Source: JBBSHJ01 sp038253135 (GTDB lineage Bacteria > Actinomycetota > Actinomycetes > Mycobacteriales > QHCD01). Taken from it: a stretch of DNA of 7,134 nt. The translations under genes were made by a program, and so were the position numbers. Under the pieces are notes generated by a model. It searched no databases. It saw only the letters and a program-made list of their open reading frames with translations, and was not told the origin of the DNA. The number at the start of each line of letters is the position of its first letter. Positions within the stretch are counted from its first letter, which is position 1. The stretch lies in NCBI GenBank assembly GCA_038253135.1, contig JBBSHJ010000136.1, positions 1 through 7,134 of the forward strand. Direction: 5' to 3'. This document shows positions 1 to 5,243 of the stretch, in pieces.

Positions 1-823
1 GCCCGATGACTCCGCACCGGCGATCGTCGGTGCGGCCGCCGACACCGAACCCGCCACCGAGATCTCCGGGCGCCGGCCACGGCTTCGGCGGGTCACCCGG
101 CGCGAGCCGGGCCGACCGGTCCACCCGCCCGCCGATCCGGCTTCGCCCCCCACCGCGGAGCCCGACCCGGCGGAGCCCCACCCCGCGGAGCCCGACCCGG
201 ACCCAGCCGAGTCGCAACCCGCCGATGTCCACTCGGCCCACGACCGGCACCGTGCCGGCGTCACGCAGACCGCGATCCCGGCGTACCAGGACGATCCCGA
301 CTCCGATCCGGCGCTCGCGCACACGGTCAGCCCGCCCCGCCGCCAGCGGCGGCGGCGGCGCAAGCTGACGGCCATCGGCTTCGCTGTCCTCATCGTGGTC
401 GTGGCCGCGGGCTACGGCGGCTGGCGCTGGACGCAGACGCAGTACTTCGTCGCGGCCAAGGGCAGCGGGCCGGTGACGCTCTACAAGGGCGTCGACATGC
501 ATGTCGCGGGGATCAGCTTCTACCACGCCGTGCGGCGCAGTGGCTTCGTGCTGGACGACCTCGTGCCGGCCGCCCGCGCCGACGTCCGCCACGGCATCAC
601 CGCGGACAGCCGCGACAAGGCCGTAACGGTCTACATAAGCATCATCAGCGGGCAGTTGCTGCCGACGTGCACGCCTTCGCCGCGGCCGAACGCCACGCGC
701 CGCGGAGGATCAGCCTCGCCCGCGGCGCCATCGGCGCCCGCGGCCTCGTCGCCGTCCGGCGCCCCCCGGCCCGCCACGCCGAGCGGGAGTACGCCGGCGA
801 GCAGCACGCGGGATTGTCGATGA
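1..823 (+). CDS. pstP: PstP, membrane PP2C-family Ser/Thr protein phosphatase, 3' part only
   Basis: PstP dephosphorylates proteins phosphorylated by PknA and PknB, and the kinases themselves. The reading frame is open from the left edge (first full codon at base 2) to TGA at 821-823, giving 273 visible residues. The PP2C catalytic domain, with its metal-binding aspartates, lies outside the window. What is seen, in visible-residue numbering: the end of the cytoplasmic part; an acidic Pro-rich linker with three 5-residue repeats (AEPDP type); an Arg-rich cluster at 112-121 that would stay in the cytoplasm; one membrane helix at about 122-140; then an extracytoplasmic region. That region has the family pattern WRWTQTQYFVA, a GV/AGIS segment, LLPTC at 219-223, a Ser/Pro/Ala-rich tail and a terminal DCR. 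As I recall it, mycobacterial PstP has the same LLPPC and near-terminal DCR motifs. Cys223 and Cys272 are the only cysteines seen outside the membrane. Identity is supported by the next genes (rodA, pbpA, pknA, pknB). Truncation is due to the window edge, not decay. Confidence 0.9.
   Translation, partial: PDDSAPAIVGAAADTEPATEISGRRPRLRRVTRREPGRPVHPPADPASPPTAEPDPAEPHPAEPDPDPAESQPADVHSAHDRHRAGVTQTAIPAYQDDPDSDPALAHTVSPPRRQRRRRRKLTAIGFAVLIVVVAAGYGGWRWTQTQYFVAAKGSGPVTLYKGVDMHVAGISFYHAVRRSGFVLDDLVPAARADVRHGITADSRDKAVTVYISIISGQLLPTCTPSPRPNATRRGGSASPAAPSAPAASSPSGAPRPATPSGSTPASSTRDCR
155..199 (+). repeat. Three 15-base tandem units in the pstP linker
   Basis: Units at 155-169, 170-184 and 185-199. Units 1 and 3 are identical; unit 2 differs at two bases. 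They are in frame with pstP and encode AEPDP, AEPHP and AEPDP, in the cytoplasmic linker between the catalytic domain and the membrane helix. This is a likely slippage-prone coding repeat with a flexible spacer role. Confidence 0.8.
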
Positions 824-885
824 GCGAGCACACGCCGAAGGCCGAGTTCGGCAGGTGATCCCGTCCCAGCTCCCTGCTGAGCTCA

Positions 886-900
886 CCGCCCGCCGGGCGG
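886..900 (+). repeat. GC-rich inverted repeat (6-base arms, 3-base loop)
   Basis: CCGCCC at 886-891 pairs perfectly with GGGCGG at 895-900 around GCC. All six pairs are G-C, so the RNA hairpin should be stable for its size. It lies two bases before a second hairpin at 903-919 in the pstP-rodA gap. No U-tract follows. Confidence 0.6.
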
Positions 901-902
901 CA

Positions 903-919
903 GGCCCGCCGCCCGGGCC
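903..919 (+). repeat. GC-rich inverted repeat (6-base arms, 5-base loop)
   Basis: GGCCCG at 903-908 pairs perfectly with CGGGCC at 914-919 around CCGCC. It could compete with the neighbouring hairpin at 886-900, since the arms are similar in sequence, so alternative pairings between the two are possible. No U-tract follows. Confidence 0.6.
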
Positions 920-980
920 GGACGGCAGGTTGAGCATGGTTGCCGACCGCGATTTCCTGCTGGAGTCAGCACGCGGTCGC

Positions 981-987
981 GAGGAGG
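981..987 (+). promoter_or_regulatory. Strong ribosome binding site of rodA, in a hairpin loop
   Basis: GAGGAGG lies 7 bases before the ATG at 995 and fixes this start. The core GGAGG (983-987) forms the loop of a perfect inverted repeat, CGCGA at 978-982 and TCGCG at 988-992. Confidence 0.8.
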
Positions 988-994
988 TCGCGCG

Positions 995-2458
995 ATGAGT
1001 ACGACGGCAGCGGCGGGCTCACGCTTTCGAGCCACCCGAACACCCGCGCAGCGCGCCGCGGCGAAGGCGGCCCGGCACTACCGCAACGTGGAGCTCGCCC
1101 TGCTGATCGGCGCGGCCTTCATCGTCGGCGCGGCGGCCACGATCGTCGACCTCAACTCCGAGTCGCACATCACCCTCGGCTTGCTCTACGCGCTCGGCGG
1201 TTTCGCGGTCGTCTGGTTCATAGCCCATCTCGCCGTCCGCCGGTGGGCCCGCTACGCCGATCCCATCTACCTGCCCATCACGGCGCTGCTGAACGGCATC
1301 GGCGTGGTCTTCATCCACCGCCTCGACCTCGCCTACGTCGACCGGGCCAAGCAGCTCGGCGAGAGCATTCCCGGCCCCGCCGCCCGCCAGCAGATCATCT
1401 GGATGCTGCTCGGTCTGGTCTGCTTCGTGATCGTGCTGATCATGATCAAGGATCACCGCGTGCTGGCCCGCTACAGCTACCTGCTCGGCCTGGCCGGACT
1501 CGCGCTCCTGGCCATTCCCGCGGTGCTACCCGCGAGTTTGAGCCAGGTCAACGGCGCGCGGATCTGGATCAGGCTCGGCGGCATGTCGGTGCAGCCCGGC
1601 GAATTCGCCAAGCTCCTGCTGATGGTCTTCTTCGCAAGCTATTTCGTCACCAAACGCGACGTGCTCTCGATCGCCAACCGCAGATTCCTCGGCCTGCCGC
1701 TGCCGCGGGCCCGGGACCTGGGCCCGGTGCTGCTGGCCTGGGGCGCCAGCCTGCTGGTCCTCGTGCGGGAGAGCGACCTCGGTACGTCGTTGCTGTTCTT
1801 CGGAATCTTCATCGTGATGCTCTACGTGACAACCGAGCGCATTTCCTGGTTGATCATCGGTCTGATCCTCTTCTGCGGCGGCGCGTTCGCGGCGTACGAG
1901 ACCTTCGCGCACGTGCGGGAACGGATCACGATCTGGCTGCATCCGTTCCAGTACGCCAGCGGCAACGGCTATCAGATCGTGCAGGCGCGATTCGGCCTGG
2001 GGACCGGCGGTCTCTTCGGCACCGGGCTGGGGCTCGGGCAACCGCAGATGGTGCCGTTCGCCAACAGCGACTTCATCACGTCCACCATCGGGGAGGAGCT
2101 CGGCATGTTCGGCCTGGTCGCCGTGCTGGCCCTCTACGCGATCATCGTGATGCGCGGCTTCCGGGCGGGGATCGCCATCCGCGACGAGTTCGGCAAGCTC
2201 TTCGCCACCGGTCTCGCCTTCGGCATGGGATTCCAGGTCTTCATCATCGTCGGCGGCGTCACCAAGCTCATCCCGCTGACCGGCCTCACCACCCCCTTCC
2301 TCTCCCAGGGCGGTTCCTCGCTGGTCGCCAACTACGTCCTGATCGCGCTGCTGCTGCGGATCACCCACACCGCCCGCGATCCGCAGCGCGTCCTTCCCCC
2401 GGATCCCAACGACGAGCGTCCGGCCTGGGCCGCGGCCGACAGTGGAGCAGCGCGATGA
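995..2458 (+). CDS. rodA: RodA/FtsW (WEDS) family membrane protein, possibly lacking the catalytic Asp
   Basis: WEDS proteins polymerise lipid II into glycan strands in partnership with a class B PBP, here the adjacent pbpA. The protein is 487 residues, as expected for actinobacterial RodA, with an Ala/Arg-rich cytoplasmic start and roughly ten to twelve hydrophobic membrane segments between about 33 and 457. Family marks seen: RLDL at 109-112, W191 and E203 (WIRLGGMSVQPGE, spaced as Trp102/Glu114 of E. coli RodA), ESDLGTS at 259-265, SDF at 358-360, GEELG at 366-370, and the FtsW/RodA signature PLTGLTTPFLSQGGSS at 427-442. Odd points: in the large extracytoplasmic loop the usual D-P-F-x-D-P-x-G-x-G-Y-Q motif reads HPFQYASGNGYQ (316-327), so the Asp held to be catalytic is Tyr320; the SYGG of the signature reads SQGG (Gln438). 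The start ATG 995 is chosen for its strong RBS; an in-frame stop at 878-880 with no start codon after it excludes a longer form. The stop overlaps pbpA by 4 bases. Family membership is near certain; polymerase activity is not. Confidence 0.95.
   Translation: MSTTAAAGSRFRATRTPAQRAAAKAARHYRNVELALLIGAAFIVGAAATIVDLNSESHITLGLLYALGGFAVVWFIAHLAVRRWARYADPIYLPITALLNGIGVVFIHRLDLAYVDRAKQLGESIPGPAARQQIIWMLLGLVCFVIVLIMIKDHRVLARYSYLLGLAGLALLAIPAVLPASLSQVNGARIWIRLGGMSVQPGEFAKLLLMVFFASYFVTKRDVLSIANRRFLGLPLPRARDLGPVLLAWGASLLVLVRESDLGTSLLFFGIFIVMLYVTTERISWLIIGLILFCGGAFAAYETFAHVRERITIWLHPFQYASGNGYQIVQARFGLGTGGLFGTGLGLGQPQMVPFANSDFITSTIGEELGMFGLVAVLALYAIIVMRGFRAGIAIRDEFGKLFATGLAFGMGFQVFIIVGGVTKLIPLTGLTTPFLSQGGSSLVANYVLIALLLRITHTARDPQRVLPPDPNDERPAWAAADSGAAR
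2444..2447 (+). promoter_or_regulatory. Ribosome binding site of pbpA inside rodA
   Basis: GGAG within the last codons of rodA, 7 bases before the ATG at 2455. Together with the ATGA stop/start overlap it supports translational coupling of pbpA to rodA. Confidence 0.6.
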
Positions 2459-3915
2459 ACCGGCCGATTCGTCGCGTCGTCGTCGCGGTCGTGATCCTCC
2501 TGCTGGCGCTCGTCGGCAACCTGACCTACGTGCAGTTCGTCAAGGCAAAGGCCCTCGCGACCGACCCGGCCAACGTCCGCGTCCTGATTTCCGACTACAG
2601 CTACCAGCGGGGCTCGATCATCGCCGACGGCACCGCGGTCGCGTCGTCGGTCAAGACCACCGACCGGCTCACCTACCTCCGCCGCTACTCCGACGGGCCG
2701 GCGTACGCACCGGTCACCGGGTTCGACTCGCTGATCTACTCCACCGCCGGCATCGAGCGCACCGAGAATTCCACGCTGACCGGCAACAACGACAAACTCG
2801 CCCTGCGCAACCTCAAGTCCCTGCTCACCGGCAAGCAGCGGCGCGGCGGCAACGTCGTGCTCACCGTCAACCGGGACGCGCAGGAGGCGGCCTACCGCGG
2901 GCTGCAAGGACACAACGGCGCCGCCGTGGCGCTGAACCCCAGGACCGGCGCCATCCTCGCGATGGCCAGCACACCGTCCTGGGACCCGAACACGCTGAGC
3001 TCGCACGACCCGCAGCAGATCCGGACGACGTACAACCGGCTCATCAAGGACCCCGCCGATCCGCTGCTCGACAAGGCGATCAGCGCGACCTACCCGCCCG
3101 GCTCGATCTTCAAGACCGTCGTCGCCGCCGCGGCGCTGTCGGCCGGCAAGACGACGCCGGACACCCGGATCCCCGCACCCGACGGCTATCAGCTGCCCGG
3201 CTCCTCGCACGTGCTGCACAACTTCCAGGGCGAGACCTGCGGCAACGGCCAGACCGACACGCTCATCCACGCCTACGCCATCTCCTGCAACACCGCGTTC
3301 GCCGGGCTCGGCGTGCAGCTCGGTGAGCAGGCGCTGCGCGAGCAGGCGAAGAAACTCGGCCTCGACACCGGTTCGTTCACCATGCCGCTCAACGTCGCCC
3401 GCAGCACGGTCGGCGACATCAGCGACGCCGCCAGCCTGGCGCTGAGCTCGATCGGCCAGGACAACGTGCAGATCACGCCCATGCAGGCGGCGATGATGGC
3501 GGCGGCGGTAGCCAACGACGGCACCCTGATGAAGCCCTACCTCGTCAAGCAGACCGAGGCCTCGGACCTCGCGGTCGTCAATCGCACCGAGCCCAAGGTG
3601 ATGAGCAAGGCGATGACCCCCGCCGTCGCACGGCAGGTCGGCACGATGATGCGCGCGGTGGTCACCGACGGCACCGGCCGAGGCGCCGCCCTCACCGGCA
3701 TCGAGGTCAGCGGCAAGACGGGTACGGCGGACAACGCTCCCGGCAAGGCGGCGCACGCGTGGTTCATCGGCTACGCCCCCGGCAAGGACGTCGCCGTCGC
3801 GGTGTTCCTCGCCAACGCGGCCGGCAGCGGGAACGACGTCACCAGCGGCGGGACGGCCGGCCCGATCGCGAGCAGCGTGATCAAGGCGGTCGTGAACAGC
3901 AAGGGCGCGCACTGA
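2455..3915 (+). CDS. pbpA: PbpA, class B penicillin-binding protein (D,D-transpeptidase)
   Basis: PbpA cross-links peptidoglycan stems and pairs with RodA in the actinobacterial division/elongation machinery. The protein is 486 residues, close to the mycobacterial length. A short basic N-terminus (MNRPIRR) is followed by one uncleaved membrane helix at about 8-24; the rest is outside the membrane. The N-terminal dimerisation-type region carries YQRGSI at 50-55 and APVTGF at 85-90. The transpeptidase domain runs from about 155 to 480 with all three active-site motifs: SIFK at 217-220 (catalytic Ser217, Lys220), SCN at 277-279, and KTG at 421-423. Position 218 is Ile; Thr is more usual here (STFK). 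The only two cysteines are 262 and 278, placed like the pair that forms a disulfide next to the active site in mycobacterial PbpA. ATG 2455 overlaps the rodA stop (ATGA) and has GGAG upstream. The stop shares one base with pknA. All catalytic residues are present, so the enzyme looks functional. Confidence 0.96.
   Translation: MNRPIRRVVVAVVILLLALVGNLTYVQFVKAKALATDPANVRVLISDYSYQRGSIIADGTAVASSVKTTDRLTYLRRYSDGPAYAPVTGFDSLIYSTAGIERTENSTLTGNNDKLALRNLKSLLTGKQRRGGNVVLTVNRDAQEAAYRGLQGHNGAAVALNPRTGAILAMASTPSWDPNTLSSHDPQQIRTTYNRLIKDPADPLLDKAISATYPPGSIFKTVVAAAALSAGKTTPDTRIPAPDGYQLPGSSHVLHNFQGETCGNGQTDTLIHAYAISCNTAFAGLGVQLGEQALREQAKKLGLDTGSFTMPLNVARSTVGDISDAASLALSSIGQDNVQITPMQAAMMAAAVANDGTLMKPYLVKQTEASDLAVVNRTEPKVMSKAMTPAVARQVGTMMRAVVTDGTGRGAALTGIEVSGKTGTADNAPGKAAHAWFIGYAPGKDVAVAVFLANAAGSGNDVTSGGTAGPIASSVIKAVVNSKGAH
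3901..3905 (+). promoter_or_regulatory. Probable ribosome binding site of pknA inside pbpA
   Basis: AAGGG, 9 bases before the ATG at 3915. It is weaker than the sites of rodA and pknB; the TGATG junction suggests that ribosomes ending pbpA restart on pknA. Confidence 0.45.
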
Positions 3916-5243
3916 TGGCGCTGTCCAACGAGACGATCCTCGGCCGGCGGTACGCGCTGCGGGCGCGCATCGCGGTCGGCGGGATGGGCGAGGTCTGGCG
4001 GGCCGAGGACACCCTGCTGCACCGGATCGTGGCCGTGAAGGTGCTCAAGTCCGAGCTCTCGTCGGACCCGTCGTTCATCGACCGCTTCCGGGCCGAGGCG
4101 ACCACGACGGCGGCCCTGTCGCACCCCGGCATCGCGGGCATCTTCGACTATGGCGAGGTGCGATCCGGCGATGAGCCGCCGGTCGCCTACCTGGTCATGG
4201 AGCTCGTCAGGGGTGAGCCGCTCTCGGCCATCCTCGCCGCCGAGGGCCGCCTGCCCGTCGCGCGCACCCTGGGCATCGTCGGGCAGGTGGCGACGGCGCT
4301 GCAGGTCGCGCACGCGAAGGGCATGGTGCACCGCGACATCAAGCCCGGCAACGTCATCGTCTCCCCCGACGGCGCGGTCAAGGTGACCGACTTCGGGATC
4401 GCGAGGGTCGCGTACGCCGTACCGCTCACCGAACACGGCATGGTCGTCGGGACCGCGCAGTACTTCTCCCCCGAGCAGGCCCAGGGCGAGGTCGTGGCCA
4501 CCGCGAGCGACATCTACTCCCTCGGCGTCGTCGCCTACGAATGCCTCGCCGGCCGGCTGCCGTTCGTGGCCGAGAACCCACTCACGGTGGCTCTGATGCA
4601 GATCCGCGACGAGCCGCCGCCGCTGCCGGCCGACGTGTCACCGGCTGCGCGCACGCTCGTGATGCGGTGCCTCGCCAAGTCGCCGCGGCAGCGCTACCAG
4701 ACCGGCGGCGAGCTCGCCGGTGCCGTCCGGGTCGCGCAGACCGACCCGAACGCGGCCCTGCGCCGCGCCGCGGAGCCGGCACCGGTGCCGGCTCTCGGCG
4801 GCCTGGCCCGGCCGCTGCACCGCAGCCCGATGGTCGGTCCGGAGCGTGGGTCGGGGTCCCGACGGACCCGGTCCGACCACCGGCGCGACGCGCCCGCGTC
4901 TCGCCCGGCCACGTCCGTCCCGCCGGCCGTCATCGCCCCGTCCGGCGGCCGCCGGGGTGTGGTGATCACGTCACTGGTCGTGATCATCGTCGGCGTGCTG
5001 GTGCTGGTGGTCCTGCTCGTGCTGAAGCGCTCGGGCAACGGCGCGGTCGGAAGCTCGGGAACATCCGGGATACTGGAGCCAGCCACGCCGGGCCACGAGG
5101 CCGCTGCGGGGCTCGACCATGCTGGCGACCACCTCGGGCGAACCAGCAGCGGAGGGGGATCGGCGACCGTGCTCGACCGCTGGACCGCGCACAGTCCCGC
5201 CGTCCCCGTCCCCGTCCCCGTCGGCCCGGAGAGCGCGCGGTGA
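3915..5243 (+). CDS. pknA: PknA, membrane Ser/Thr protein kinase
   Basis: PknA is one of the two kinases that control actinobacterial cell shape and division by phosphorylating wall-synthesis and division proteins. The protein is 442 residues, similar to mycobacterial PknA (about 431). The kinase domain covers about 13-270: Gly-rich loop IAVGGMGEV (19-27), beta-3 Lys42 in VAVKVL, catalytic loop HRDIKPGN (139-146, Asp141), DFG at 159-161, GTAQYFSPE at 179-187 (SPE in place of APE). The activation loop reads PLTEHGM (170-176): Thr172 is kept, but the second phosphothreonine of mycobacterial PknA (T-x-T) is His174. A Pro/Arg-rich juxtamembrane linker (about 285-346) leads to one membrane helix at about 348-370 and a short extracytoplasmic tail of about 72 residues with no PASTA domain, ending in a VPVPVP stretch. 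The start at 3915 shares one base with the pbpA stop. In-frame open codons further upstream lie inside pbpA and would add a non-homologous Arg-rich extension, so they were rejected. The stop overlaps the pknB start by GTGA. Confidence 0.95.
   Translation: MALSNETILGRRYALRARIAVGGMGEVWRAEDTLLHRIVAVKVLKSELSSDPSFIDRFRAEATTTAALSHPGIAGIFDYGEVRSGDEPPVAYLVMELVRGEPLSAILAAEGRLPVARTLGIVGQVATALQVAHAKGMVHRDIKPGNVIVSPDGAVKVTDFGIARVAYAVPLTEHGMVVGTAQYFSPEQAQGEVVATASDIYSLGVVAYECLAGRLPFVAENPLTVALMQIRDEPPPLPADVSPAARTLVMRCLAKSPRQRYQTGGELAGAVRVAQTDPNAALRRAAEPAPVPALGGLARPLHRSPMVGPERGSGSRRTRSDHRRDAPASRPATSVPPAVIAPSGGRRGVVITSLVVIIVGVLVLVVLLVLKRSGNGAVGSSGTSGILEPATPGHEAAAGLDHAGDHLGRTSSGGGSATVLDRWTAHSPAVPVPVPVGPESAR
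5202..5222 (+). repeat. Hexanucleotide tandem repeat in the pknA tail
   Basis: Three perfect copies of GTCCCC plus a partial fourth (GTC), encoding alternating Val-Pro near the C-terminus of PknA. It is a possible slippage site, but unit gain or loss would keep the frame because the unit is six bases. Confidence 0.7.
5228..5233 (+). promoter_or_regulatory. Ribosome binding site of pknB inside pknA
   Basis: GGAGAG, 6 bases before the GTG at 5240. It decides the GTG start, which otherwise overlaps the pknA stop (GTGA). Confidence 0.6.

Larger units (their letters stand above)
824..994 (+). promoter_or_regulatory. pstP-rodA intergenic region with inverted repeats
   Basis: This 171-base stretch is the only real gap between genes in the window; all later junctions overlap. 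It holds a short inverted repeat at 841-852 (5-base arms, 2-base loop), two adjacent GC-rich inverted repeats at 886-900 and 903-919, and the rodA ribosome binding site. No run of T follows the hairpins, so a classical intrinsic terminator is not supported. I found no convincing -35/-10 pair, although actinobacterial promoters are often hard to see. It could be a leader, a processing site or an internal regulatory point for rodA and the genes after it. Confidence 0.4.

Noticed and set aside
886..919. Rho-independent terminator after pstP
   Set aside because: The hairpins are strong but no T-rich stretch follows and the operon continues in the same direction, so a terminator is not supported.
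930..963. Possible promoter with TTGAGC or TTGCCG as the -35 box
   Set aside because: No convincing -10 box at a suitable distance; matches of this quality are expected by chance.
940..2454. In-frame N-terminal extension of pbpA through rodA
   Set aside because: It is Arg/Pro-rich with no homology, and the frame is open only because rodA is GC-rich. ATG 2455 has an RBS, a typical MNRPIRR start and a membrane helix.
2332..3912. Long open frame on the minus strand opposite pbpA
   Set aside because: Typical shadow frame of a GC-rich gene; it has no recognisable domain, and the plus strand carries complete PBP motifs.
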